The notes under the pieces are model-generated. The model did no database searches. It saw nothing but the letters and a program-made list of their open reading frames with translations, and was not told the DNA's origin. The position numbers and the translations under genes were made by a program. Of a stretch of 64,000 nucleotides of DNA, positions 16,988 to 25,307 are shown piece by piece. Position 1 is the stretch's first letter; each line of letters begins with the position of its first letter. Where the stretch lies: NCBI RefSeq assembly GCF_030486595.1, contig NZ_JAUJZH010000016.1, positions 62,001 through 126,000 on the forward strand, given 5' to 3'. Source of the DNA: Variovorax ginsengisoli (GTDB lineage: Bacteria; Pseudomonadota; Gammaproteobacteria; Burkholderiales; Burkholderiaceae_C).

Positions 16988-18367
16988 TCAGACCTGTTCA
17001 GGCCGCTGCTTCAGGATTTGGGCGATACATTCTTGGATTCTTCTATAGGCGATCGGATATTCCTGGTACGACAAGCGGAGACCCTCACCACGTAATTTGT
17101 CCGCAGCAGAGCGCCGTGTATAGGACTCTCGTTCTTTGACAAACTGGTGCGCAATAAGCAATATCTTTTCATTCAACTTGGTGTCGTGGGCATCCCGCTT
17201 AGTTTTGTTCAGTGCGGCAAGTCTGTCATCGAGAACCTCCATGAATGCCGGATCGTGCTTTGAAATAAACTTTGACAGGACAGACCGATCAACTTTGAGA
17301 TAATTCGAAAGTGCGGCGAGCGAAATAATGTGCGGATGCCCGCCCGCTCTCAGTTCGCTGAACGCAGCGATTGCCCCTGAAGCGTCCAAGCGCCTTGGAG
17401 CGAATGGTTTTCGGATAGTCGACAGAGTGGCCACTCTTGCCTGTATTGCGGTGCGCATCAACTGCACACTCAGCGGTGGAAGGGAGTGAACGCGACCGCA
17501 TAGCAGATCGAGAAGGGAGATATGCAATGCATAAGCAATCTCGCACAAATGATTCCATTGAGGCATAGCAAGCCCGTGGATCCAATAATGTGTCGCCGAT
17601 TTGTTCTTTCCAAGATCGCTAGCAAATTTGGAAAAATTGCCGTCGTAAAATACATTGCGAGCCTCGTTTAGCACGCGGCGAATGCTCTCGCTAGCATCGA
17701 GATTGTGTGTGTCGGGATGATTCAAGACTTGGCTGAACGATTCGGCGACCCAAACATGAAAATCCTTGGGAACCTCTGCGTTCTCGTGGCTCTCGGCCCC
17801 CAGCCATTTGCGACATTTCGGACAAAATCCTGAAATCTCTAGCACAGTCAAGGCCGGAATCTTTGAGTACCCGCAAGATGGGCACGTCGAAGTCAGGTTG
17901 AAGCGGTGTTTTGGACACACTACAACATCGTTGATGCTCCAAAGCAATCTTTCAAACGGGCCTGCTTCTGTGTGCCGATCCTCGTTGAAACAGATGCCAC
18001 ACCATTTGCGGTATCTTGACGCCACAATGGGCGCCACGCCGTTAATCGCCAGTAGCGACTGTAATGTGAAATCTTCGAGCCCAGCGAGCAGGGTGACGCG
18101 CTCTAATTTCTCAATAATTCCGCGGGATAAAGAGGCTCCGCGATCGATGAGATGCGTAGCGCCACCCTCGAAGGCGAGCGCGAACCCAGTCCCTGGAATC
18201 GGAAGAACATAATACTTCAATACGTCCGCCAAGGCCAAGTGATTGAATTCGGCCAAACGGCGGATCCACGAGCGCAGCGATTCCTGCTCGCCGCGCGATG
18301 ACTCTGCTGCGGGTGGAGACCGAAACACCGCGCATGGGTTTGTCGCCTTGTCTGAGGTAGATTTCAT
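16988..18367 (-). CDS. tniQ: TniQ/TnsD-family target-site selection protein
   Basis: A 459-aa protein with the TniQ layout. An N-terminal helical segment (SLRSWIRRLAEFNHLALADV) is followed by two zinc-binding clusters: Cys123/Cys126 with Cys151/His154 (WCGICF, VCPKH), then Cys162/Cys165 with Cys182/Cys185 (CPSCG, FCPKC). The C-terminal half contains helix-turn-helix-like repeats (ALSNYLKVDRSVLSKFISKH and SAADKLRGEGLRLSYQEYP). Known members bind target DNA (TnsD) or a Cas effector (CAST TniQ) and recruit TnsC. The length is closer to TnsD-type than to the shortest TniQ. No second tniQ, tnsE or cas gene is nearby. The gene starts 90 bp after tnsC. Confidence 0.82.
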   Translation of the reverse strand: MKSTSDKATNPCAVFRSPPAAESSRGEQESLRSWIRRLAEFNHLALADVLKYYVLPIPGTGFALAFEGGATHLIDRGASLSRGIIEKLERVTLLAGLEDFTLQSLLAINGVAPIVASRYRKWCGICFNEDRHTEAGPFERLLWSINDVVVCPKHRFNLTSTCPSCGYSKIPALTVLEISGFCPKCRKWLGAESHENAEVPKDFHVWVAESFSQVLNHPDTHNLDASESIRRVLNEARNVFYDGNFSKFASDLGKNKSATHYWIHGLAMPQWNHLCEIAYALHISLLDLLCGRVHSLPPLSVQLMRTAIQARVATLSTIRKPFAPRRLDASGAIAAFSELRAGGHPHIISLAALSNYLKVDRSVLSKFISKHDPAFMEVLDDRLAALNKTKRDAHDTKLNEKILLIAHQFVKERESYTRRSAADKLRGEGLRLSYQEYPIAYRRIQECIAQILKQRPEQV

Positions 18368-18456
18368 TCGTTAGCATTCACGACAGCGTTGCCAGAAATG
18401 TTTCGGATTAAAAACGCCATATGCGCCAGTTGCATTTGAATGGCGGTGCGCACTAT

Positions 18457-19509
18457 TTAAATGGTCTTGGTAGACAAGACAGCTAGTTCCCCAGCCTCCA
18501 AATGGGCTTTCACGCGTTGCACACCTTCTTGCTGCTCCTCTTGCATTACCATCAGCTGAGATTTTGGATAGTATGCTGGACGCAGATGGGCGATGCTTAA
18601 CGGCTTGGCGTCCCTCAATGCTGCTGAAATCCCATAGTTCATAAAGCCTGCAGCAATTCCAACGCAACCGAGCGAGTTAAGAAAGACTTCGATCGCGTTG
18701 TCTAAAAGATCATCATTGACTTCGATGGGACAGTTTTCGATGAGTCCACAAAAGGCAAGAGTGAATTCGTGTATTCCTTTCTGGTCTGCGTGGTATGGCT
18801 CATAGAGGATGACTAGGGAGCGGCGTGCAAGTTGGGCAGAGACAAGTGTCATGTCAAAGAAATCAAAAGCCCCTCCCAAGATAAAGGCGGAAGGCCATTT
18901 GTTCGACATCGTGCGGAGTTTTGCTGCCTGTGCCTTCAGTCGTAGAGTCTTGTCCGCTTGCGTCTTTGCACGCCCAATGTCGAAACAATGAACTGCTTCG
19001 TCGATGCAAATTACGTCCGTCTTTCTTTCAATGGTCTCTCTATGCCAACGCCTCACCAATGCATCGTCACCGGGTTTTCTTGCGAAGCCCTCGATGGCAA
19101 GAGTGGAAAGAGATTCACCACCGGCGTCCCTTGAAACAAACGGAAGCGTGCGTTCTGCCAAAGGTACATTCATTTGCTGAAGTGCTTCCAACGCCATCGG
19201 TCCGAAATTGAATTGACCTCTGATGGGCTCCTCGGCTTCTAGGAAGATTCCGCGGTGACGAAAGGGGGCGGTATCGGCCGCGCAACGCTTTTTTGCGAGG
19301 TTGCGCATGGCAACAGATTTGCCCACGCCGGTCGGTCCCACCAGGCAAATCAGTTTCCGGTGAAATTGCGGATTGGCAGCGTTTTCTAGCTTTTCTTGAA
19401 CGCGGCGACTTTCTGCGTGATCGACCACCACCGTTGTCTGGAAGTGCTCCACAATTTCATCGTGGCTAAAATTTCGAAGCTGGGGAATTCTAATGATGTT
19501 TTGCGTCAT
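18457..19509 (-). CDS. tnsC: TnsC/TniB-family AAA+ transposition ATPase
   Basis: A 350-aa AAA+ regulator that in related elements polymerises on target DNA and links the target selector to the transposase. Walker A is GPTGVGKS at residues 58-65. Walker B is DVICIDEAVHC with Asp170-Glu171. A sensor-like Asn/Arg region follows (FILGGAFDFFDMTLVSAQLA). I use ATG 19509, 3 bp after the tnsAB stop; a TTG at 19515 would overlap it. Either way the two genes are translationally coupled. The N-terminal region is short, more like TniB than the long Tn7 TnsC. Confidence 0.85.
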   Translation of the reverse strand: MTQNIIRIPQLRNFSHDEIVEHFQTTVVVDHAESRRVQEKLENAANPQFHRKLICLVGPTGVGKSVAMRNLAKKRCAADTAPFRHRGIFLEAEEPIRGQFNFGPMALEALQQMNVPLAERTLPFVSRDAGGESLSTLAIEGFARKPGDDALVRRWHRETIERKTDVICIDEAVHCFDIGRAKTQADKTLRLKAQAAKLRTMSNKWPSAFILGGAFDFFDMTLVSAQLARRSLVILYEPYHADQKGIHEFTLAFCGLIENCPIEVNDDLLDNAIEVFLNSLGCVGIAAGFMNYGISAALRDAKPLSIAHLRPAYYPKSQLMVMQEEQQEGVQRVKAHLEAGELAVLSTKTI

Positions 19510-19511
19510 GA

Positions 19512-22193
19512 TCAATTCATCAATTTTCCGAGAGTGGGTGATTTTTTGGCGGCTTCAATAGCGTTTTTCATCATTTGATTGAGATTGGCGAGAGTATTGC
19601 GTGCGTCATCAGGGAGAATTTCAGGCGACGGTAGGGGTGCAGTACCCATGATATTGATAGCGTTTCGATCACGCCAATATTCGATGTTTTTCTTCGCCTT
19701 CTCGGTCATTTCTTCCAGCAATTTGCGGAGCTTGCGATGTGCATCCTTTCCCGCCGTTTCCACAAGACGTTGTTCTACGAGCCATTCTTCATATATCGCA
19801 CGACGAACCAAGGGATGGACGCGAGAGATTTCGCTGTGGTTCTGTGCCTTGCATTCGATCCAATTGCGGTCAAGATGTGCGATCACAATGGATGGGTCAA
19901 ATGCATGAGGTTTGACAGCCACCCTCTTTCCTTTCAAATGTTGCGGCGTCAGGTGAGCGTGGCCATACTGTCTGTAATTGACTGTGAGGCCGCGTGTGGG
20001 GTCGATTGATCGAGGTCGGCCAGGCGCCGTGGGCAGAAGAATTGGCAATACGTCCTCCACGCCGCGTGTGCGATGCAGTCGGAACCCGTGCATCTGTAGC
20101 GATTGGTCATATGCCGCGGTCGGTTTCATCAGGGTTGTCGAATGCTTGCGGTTGTTGAAGATTTCGAAAAATCCCCTCAGTCCCACGTAAAGATCAAGCA
20201 GCGTATGCGCGCTATGTGAGGAGGGATCGGTCTGTTTTGTGGATGTTCGGACTTTTTTTAAGCTCTGAGTGCTTCCCGCAATGCCGTTTAATAGCATCGT
20301 TGTCGTTGTACCGAACATGCGCTCAATGATGGCGCCGAAGCGCGGACTGCTCTTGGGGCGCGTATGACGTATTATTTCTAAGTCGTTCAGCGCCTGTGCA
20401 AACTCTTTCTTCTTGAATTCGCTACCGTGATCATGAATGATCGCGTCCGGCAAACGATTGCATTGCTCTACAATATCCAAGAGCACAAGCATCGAACTGA
20501 TATAGGATGGCGGCCTGAACGAGAGGTGCATCCCGACAACCTTTCGCGTGTGGGCGCAAACGGCCAAAGTGAGCCAAGGGCGACCCAAGATTTCACCGGT
20601 CAGTGAACTCTTGAGCAGAACGTCGAGGAGGGTACTATCAATATGAACCAATTCCAACGCGCGTTCCATGTGAATCGGCGTGTCGCCGTCCAACATCCAA
20701 TGGACTGGTTCACTATGTTTTCCGAGCTTGTGGCCTTCCGCGCTAGTGGTTGTGGCCGGAGTGCGCCGTTTTGCAACCCGCTCGTAAAAAGATGACTTGG
20801 CGATCATCTTGTATCCGAGCGCTTGAATTGCTTCTTCTACTGCGAAGTAGATTTCAAGAGTATTCTTCTTGGGACGTGCCTCGATTCCTTCATCAATCAG
20901 CTCGGTAAGCTTTTTGTCGAGGGTCGCGTCGACGTGGGGTCCACTATAGCCCTTATCGTCGCCAGCGTCGATTAGCGACTCCAGCGCGCTGAGGCCTCTG
21001 GTTTTTCCATCTTCGACTTGATTGCGCCAGCGCCGGATGGTGGAGTCCGAGTACTTTTCATCAGCGTTGAGTTTTAGGTCTTGATCGATCTTTTCGAGGA
21101 TTTCACGACGTCGACGGGCGCGGATTAGGGACTCGGCAGAGGTGTTCCAAAAGATGCTGCGCGGGTGGGTCGTTAGACTTTCCGGCAAGACCAAGCGGCC
21201 AGGTGCTGCGGCTAGTAGAGAGTGCAGCAATTCAACAGGCTGATCCGCTGAATCACGAGCATAGATCGCGGTCTGGCCCGAAAATTCGACTGTAAGCCGA
21301 ACCCCGTCGAAGAGGAAAACATCCCCCTTTGCCAGCTTGCGCTCGGCCCCAGGGGCGATGGGTCGCGGTCTCGTGCCGTCGGGGCGAAGTGCCTGGATCC
21401 AGGCCTTCGCCGTTTCCGCATGGGCAAAGACCGGCAAATCCTCCGGGTCGTCAGAAAGTCTTGCGCCGTCAAGGTCGGTAAATATATAGCCCTGAGCCAG
21501 AGCCCAATTCAACGTGTCGCGCTCGATCCCATCGCTCAATAAATCGGCTAAAGCAGTTCCTCCCGGCCGGGAGACCCTATCTAGAAGCTCGGGGAGGCGG
21601 GATCGATAGACCTCACTGGCTGCGCGTGCTAAGTAGCTAAAAAGGTAGCGCCGATTCAGCGTTGCGGTCTGAGGGATTTCATCGGAAAAGTGTAGGCTAT
21701 AGCCGATCCCCATCGGCCGCAATGCTTCATTGATCGGATGCGAGGAATAGGCGCCATCTGCCAAGAGATCGTAGCGCCCTGGCACCCGTTCTAAGAGGCG
21801 TCCCCGGAAGTCTGCTGGCCTCCATTCTTCGACGACCACGCCGCGATGCTCATGAAATACCAAAAAGTCAGGGCGAAATGTGGTTCGTACTTTGTGGCCG
21901 TTTTTCCCGTCGTAGATGATTTCGATAGGCTCTGCTTGATTGACGTAGCCGACCACCTCCTCGTCGAAGATACGTTGCAGCGTCGCAGGGTGCTCGCGAC
22001 TCCATGTGGCCGATGCGGATGTCCATCCCATTTTGGGGCACGGGATTGTGCTCGGCGTGTTGTGAGTGGTGCCGACTGATTTCTGGGACCATCCATTCCC
22101 AAGCGTTTTTTCGACGTACTCTCTTCCGGCGTCGGAGATTGGATATTTTCGCAGAAGCTTGTCTAAGCGCTCCCTTGAGAACTCCTTAAACAT
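19512..22193 (-). CDS. tnsAB: Fused TnsA-TnsB transposase
   Basis: An 893-aa single polypeptide joining two Tn7 functions. Residues about 50-190 resemble the TnsA restriction-endonuclease fold: FRPDFLVFHEHRG with Asp109, then VVEEWRPAD with Glu123 and Arg125 where TnsA has its Q-V-K catalytic strand. Residues about 360-500 look like TnsB DNA-binding helices. Residues 510-640 are the RNase H-like DDE domain: Asp519 (VHIDST), Asp588 (IIHDHGSEF) and Glu624 (AIIERMFG), with exactly 35 residues between the last two. A Mu-transposase-like C-terminal barrel follows. It should cut both strands at each end, provided the TnsA part is active. The SD GAGGT precedes the ATG. Confidence 0.83.
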   Translation of the reverse strand: MFKEFSRERLDKLLRKYPISDAGREYVEKTLGNGWSQKSVGTTHNTPSTIPCPKMGWTSASATWSREHPATLQRIFDEEVVGYVNQAEPIEIIYDGKNGHKVRTTFRPDFLVFHEHRGVVVEEWRPADFRGRLLERVPGRYDLLADGAYSSHPINEALRPMGIGYSLHFSDEIPQTATLNRRYLFSYLARAASEVYRSRLPELLDRVSRPGGTALADLLSDGIERDTLNWALAQGYIFTDLDGARLSDDPEDLPVFAHAETAKAWIQALRPDGTRPRPIAPGAERKLAKGDVFLFDGVRLTVEFSGQTAIYARDSADQPVELLHSLLAAAPGRLVLPESLTTHPRSIFWNTSAESLIRARRRREILEKIDQDLKLNADEKYSDSTIRRWRNQVEDGKTRGLSALESLIDAGDDKGYSGPHVDATLDKKLTELIDEGIEARPKKNTLEIYFAVEEAIQALGYKMIAKSSFYERVAKRRTPATTTSAEGHKLGKHSEPVHWMLDGDTPIHMERALELVHIDSTLLDVLLKSSLTGEILGRPWLTLAVCAHTRKVVGMHLSFRPPSYISSMLVLLDIVEQCNRLPDAIIHDHGSEFKKKEFAQALNDLEIIRHTRPKSSPRFGAIIERMFGTTTTMLLNGIAGSTQSLKKVRTSTKQTDPSSHSAHTLLDLYVGLRGFFEIFNNRKHSTTLMKPTAAYDQSLQMHGFRLHRTRGVEDVLPILLPTAPGRPRSIDPTRGLTVNYRQYGHAHLTPQHLKGKRVAVKPHAFDPSIVIAHLDRNWIECKAQNHSEISRVHPLVRRAIYEEWLVEQRLVETAGKDAHRKLRKLLEEMTEKAKKNIEYWRDRNAINIMGTAPLPSPEILPDDARNTLANLNQMMKNAIEAAKKSPTLGKLMN

Positions 22194-23206
22194 GCGACCT
22201 CGCGCATTGGAGTTTTACGGGAAACGCTGCTCGATCTGTGCGAACGGATGTTCGTGCAGTGGCGTGGACGTGTTCTGGCGTGCAAGACAGCAGGCTGAAT
22301 CCCATGAACGACCCTTGGGCACATTTCGCGCGAGAGTCGTTCAAGATGAGATTTGCTGGAGTTGATCGTAAAAGTCGCGCCGTCCTTGCGTCAAAAGCTT
22401 GCCATCAATTTCTGAAGGCTTCGTGAGATTCTCTGGGGTCATACGCAAAATCCTAGCGGGCTTAGGCGCGCTGGCTCTTGGTGTAATCTCCAATTGACAG
22501 TTTCACTAAAAAATGCCTGAAACAGATGCGAATGTTTTCCAGCCATCTGCAAATTGGAGTGGTTGGAATTATTGTCATTGCGCCAGTAAATTGCAAGTGG
22601 AGTTTTACGCTGATCATGATGACCATTGTTCTTTCCGAATGAAGTCGATAGGTATGAAGCGTTGTTCTGGGCACGTTCCTGGTTGGCTGGCGGTGCAGGC
22701 GCACTGGGCCAAAAAAAGGGCTTGCTCATGCCTCGAGGGTGTGCGATAGTTTTCTCTATGAGAGCTTGGCTAAGGTTCTTGTTGATGTTGGTGTGCTTGT
22801 GTCCCTGGCCTATCAAGAGGGCAGGGACGCTGAGTCTTGCGCCAACGTTGAAACGGGTCTTCGTGACGCCGTACTTCTATCCCCGGGGCAACTCGATGAG
22901 CTCCTCTATGGTGTTTTGTAGTTCGGGCTTGGGGGCTGTGTTGTTGAGTTGGTACCTACCTGAAGCCCGACTTCGCGGTCGGGTCGATTGCAATGTTGTC
23001 AGGTCAGCTGTGCTTTGGGTAGGGCGTAGCACTGGTCTTGGCGAGTTCACCTCGCCTCAGGTCCACGAGCGTGTAAACGCTTCGGAAGGGAACTTGACGT
23101 ACCGCGCTTTCCCTCTGATACCTAGTACCGTTCCCGGCTAATCTCATTGCGCTCTTTCATCGCTCTATTGGGCCGAAGTGGACACATTCGCGCATTTGAA
23201 GCATGC
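22194..23206. other. About 1 kb between tnsAB and the right-end repeats
   Basis: GC is lower than in the backbone, like the tns genes. Several open frames of 60-170 codons exist but none is convincing. A signal-peptide-like string (VIRKILAGLGALALGVISN) at about 22439-22497 runs straight into a stop. A hairpin CCCGAC...GTCGGG lies near 22967-22984. In Tn7 the corresponding gap is much shorter, so a decayed gene may have sat here. Confidence 0.4.
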
Positions 23207-23222
23207 GCATGTATTGCCGGAA
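23207..23222 (+). repeat. Right-end 16-bp repeat 1 (putative TnsB site)
   Basis: GCATGTATTGCCGGAA, differing from the other two copies at two positions. It is in the same orientation as the others, 30 bp before repeat 2. Confidence 0.65.
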
Positions 23223-23236
23223 TAATCGAAAGTTGA

Positions 23237-23252
23237 GCATTAATTGCCGGAA
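23237..23252 (+). repeat. Right-end 16-bp repeat 2 (putative TnsB site)
   Basis: GCATTAATTGCCGGAA, identical to repeat 3. Spacing to repeat 3 is 65 bp. Confidence 0.7.
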
Positions 23253-23301
23253 AGGGGGGTGCGCTCCGGTCAATTGGGCGGCTCTTGAGGCCGATTTTCA
23301 C

Positions 23302-23317
23302 GCATTAATTGCCGGAA
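23302..23317 (+). repeat. Right-end 16-bp repeat 3 (putative TnsB site)
   Basis: GCATTAATTGCCGGAA, identical to repeat 2. It ends 63 bp before the proposed terminus. A weaker partial copy of the core (ATATGCCGG) follows at about 23330-23338. Confidence 0.7.
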
Positions 23318-23367
23318 TTGGTGATCGAAATATGCCGGCATCCACACAATTCGATAGCGGACTTTTT

Positions 23368-23380
23368 CCTTTTGGGGACA
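23368..23380 (-). repeat. Putative right transposon terminus TGTCCCCAAAAGG
   Basis: Read on the minus strand from 23380 inward the sequence is TGTCCCCAAAAGG. Tn7/Tn5053-family ends begin with TGT. The 5 bp just outside, AAATG at 23381-23385, would be the target duplication. With no left end in view, the exact boundary is inference. Confidence 0.5.
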
Positions 23381-23435
23381 AAATGGCCCCCAAACGCATC
23401 TGCCATGATCGAGGACTCAGTTTCAAGGAAGCACC

Positions 23436-24077
23436 GTGCTGACTGTCCACCATCTCGGCAAATCGCAATCAGAGCGAATCGTGTGGCTCTGTGAGGAGCT
23501 CGGCCTGACGTACGAGCTGAAGCACTATGTGCGGGATCCGGTCACCGCGCTGGCCCCACCAGAACTCGTCGCACTGCACCCGCTCGGCACCGCGCCCGTG
23601 ATCAGCGACGGAGATCTCCTGCTTGCCGAGTCGGGCGCCATCGTCGAGTACATCATCGCAAACTACGGCCATGGCCGGCTTGCGTTCGGCCCGAACCATC
23701 CGGACTACGTCGACTACATCTTCTGGTGGCACTACGCCAACGGGAACTTCCAGCCGAACATGGGGCGCAACATGCTCCTGCGGAGACTGCACCTGCCGCC
23801 TGACAATCCTATCGCAGCCCGCCTGAACGGCCGGCTCGCCGGGGCGTTCGCGCTGATAGAGAAGCGCCTCGGCGACGTACCGTTCCTGGCCGGCGAGAAC
23901 TTCACCGCCGCCGACATCATGACGTTCTTCTCGCTGACGACGATGCGGTACTTCATGCCCTTCGACCTCACGCCTTATCCGAACATCCTGGCCTACCTGC
24001 AGCGCATTGCAGGGCGGGACGCCTACCAGCGCGCCATGCGAAAGGGCGACCCGGGCATGCCACTGTTGCTGACCTGA
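23436..24077 (+). CDS. Glutathione S-transferase family protein
   Basis: A 213-aa protein with an N-terminal thioredoxin-like domain (MLTVHHLGKSQSERIVWLCE, then the glutathione-binding LLLAESGAIVEYI) and an all-helical C-terminal domain (FLAGENFTAADIMTFFSL, the conserved N-capping/hydrophobic staple region). The start is GTG 23436, preceded by AAGGAAG. It conjugates or otherwise handles glutathione adducts; the substrate is unknown. It is the first backbone gene after the transposon right end, only 55 bp from the proposed terminus. Its native promoter has therefore been displaced or replaced. Confidence 0.88.
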   Translation: MLTVHHLGKSQSERIVWLCEELGLTYELKHYVRDPVTALAPPELVALHPLGTAPVISDGDLLLAESGAIVEYIIANYGHGRLAFGPNHPDYVDYIFWWHYANGNFQPNMGRNMLLRRLHLPPDNPIAARLNGRLAGAFALIEKRLGDVPFLAGENFTAADIMTFFSLTTMRYFMPFDLTPYPNILAYLQRIAGRDAYQRAMRKGDPGMPLLLT

Positions 24078-24104
24078 AGGCTCGCCCGGGTCGGGGTGCT
24101 TCCA

Positions 24105-25052
24105 TCAACCGAAGAGGCGGGGCGGCTGGTCGCACGCATTCATCGGCCGCGGCATGTCGACCATGGCCACGCGCACCAAGGTGGCTGCAAATTCCCGCGA
24201 GGGGTTGTCCGCGATGCGGAACACTGTCAGTGGCGCGGGTGATTCGGCGTGCGCAGAAGCAACTGCGGACAGGCCGCACGACCGATCGACCGGCGCCGGC
24301 TTCGTCCCCACGCGGATATGCCGGTCCGCCCTCAGGAGCACGCTGCAGAAACGCTGGACCTGACGCTCGAATGCCTCCGGGAGCAAGCCCAGGCCGCGCA
24401 GATCATGATCGCTTCCATCGACCAGCGCTTCCAGCCGGCGCCGTTCGGCGCTGTCCTGTGGTGCGCTGCCGACGACTGTACCCATGCCGATGCCCAGGCG
24501 CTTCAGGATCGCCACGCGCTTGCTGAACAGCGCAAGCTCGCATTCGAGCATGTCGCGCCGATCGGCCTTCGTCACGATCATTCCGAGTGCCTCGAGGGCC
24601 AGCTGATCGACGAGGCAGTCGACGATCTCCTTTTGCAGCGCCGTTCTGTCGGTCTGGCAGGCGCGCAGATGGGGGGTGCTTTGCGCCATCTCCATTGCCA
24701 GCACTGCGTAGGCATGATCCGGAGGACGCGATGCCTGGAAGATCCGGGTCAGCTCGCGGGCGTTCGCCAACGTGGCGGCCACTTGATCGGTTGTGTCGAA
24801 GAAGGCGCGCAGACAGGGATCGCTCGCCCAGCTTTGCGCGTTCAGCACGCGCGGCAAGGGAAGCTGCGAAACCACCCTGTTCAGGAAACCTGCAGACGAT
24901 GCCAGCGCCGCTCGCAGATGCTCCTCGTGGCCGTGCGCCCGCTGCAGGCAAGGATTGATGCGAAGCACGCGGGCAAGCAGTCGATCCAGTTCGTCGTCGC
25001 AGCGCCCGTTCCTGGCGTTGCTCTCGGGGAGGACTCGGCTGAGGATCTGCAT
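24105..25052 (-). CDS. Hypothetical protein
   Basis: A 315-aa, mostly helical, Cys- and Arg-containing soluble protein with no signal peptide, membrane segment or recognised motif. Composition and long uninterrupted frame support coding. The tail is convergent with the GST gene (27 bp apart). The start at 25052 lacks a clear ribosome site. Helical stretches such as LEALGMIVTKADRRDMLECE suggest a bundle, but no function can be assigned. Confidence 0.6.
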   Translation of the reverse strand: MQILSRVLPESNARNGRCDDELDRLLARVLRINPCLQRAHGHEEHLRAALASSAGFLNRVVSQLPLPRVLNAQSWASDPCLRAFFDTTDQVAATLANARELTRIFQASRPPDHAYAVLAMEMAQSTPHLRACQTDRTALQKEIVDCLVDQLALEALGMIVTKADRRDMLECELALFSKRVAILKRLGIGMGTVVGSAPQDSAERRRLEALVDGSDHDLRGLGLLPEAFERQVQRFCSVLLRADRHIRVGTKPAPVDRSCGLSAVASAHAESPAPLTVFRIADNPSREFAATLVRVAMVDMPRPMNACDQPPRLFG

Positions 25053-25307
25053 GTAGGGCTTTCAAACGGAGAAGATCTCTGCACCCTTTGGGCTGAATCG
25101 ATCATCCGTCCGGCTCCCTGCGGAGAGCTTGATGCACATCAACGAGCGTGCAACATCGATGAGGCTGTCGTTTGAACAACCAAGGGCGCAGGCCTCGCGA
25201 CGGCGATGTACGAGGCTTGGAATCTTTGATATCCGTCAATCGGGCCCGGCCTGCCGCCCGCCACCATGCATGCTTGCTCGTAGGTCCTATGAGCGAGGAG
25301 CGCAAAG
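25053..25307. other. Divergent intergenic region
   Basis: About 255 bp between two divergent hypothetical genes, expected to hold both promoters. No distinct operator or terminator was recognised. Confidence 0.35.

Larger units (their letters stand above)
16988..23380 (-). mobile_element. Tn7-like transposition module with right end (left end not found)
   Basis: Three minus-strand genes in the order tnsAB, tnsC, tniQ occupy 16988-22193, with GC visibly lower than both flanks. Beyond the tnsAB start lie three 16-bp repeats and a TGTCCCC terminus (complement of 23374-23380), which together look like a Tn7-family right end. The element then abuts backbone DNA just upstream of a glutathione S-transferase gene. 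The left boundary is unknown, so 16988 is only the end of the last transposition gene. Cargo may extend further left. Confidence 0.72.

Noticed and set aside
22439-23141. Several overlapping open frames beside the transposon right end
   Set aside because: None has a ribosome site together with a coherent protein sequence; frames on both strands are equally long.
16988-23380. CRISPR-associated transposon
   Set aside because: No cas gene or CRISPR repeat array is visible anywhere in the window; only the transposition genes are present.
24249-25175. Plus-strand frame of about 300 codons opposite the hypothetical gene at 24105
   Set aside because: The minus-strand frame has more protein-like composition; the plus frame is Gln/Arg/His-rich shadow sequence. 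This choice is only moderately secure.
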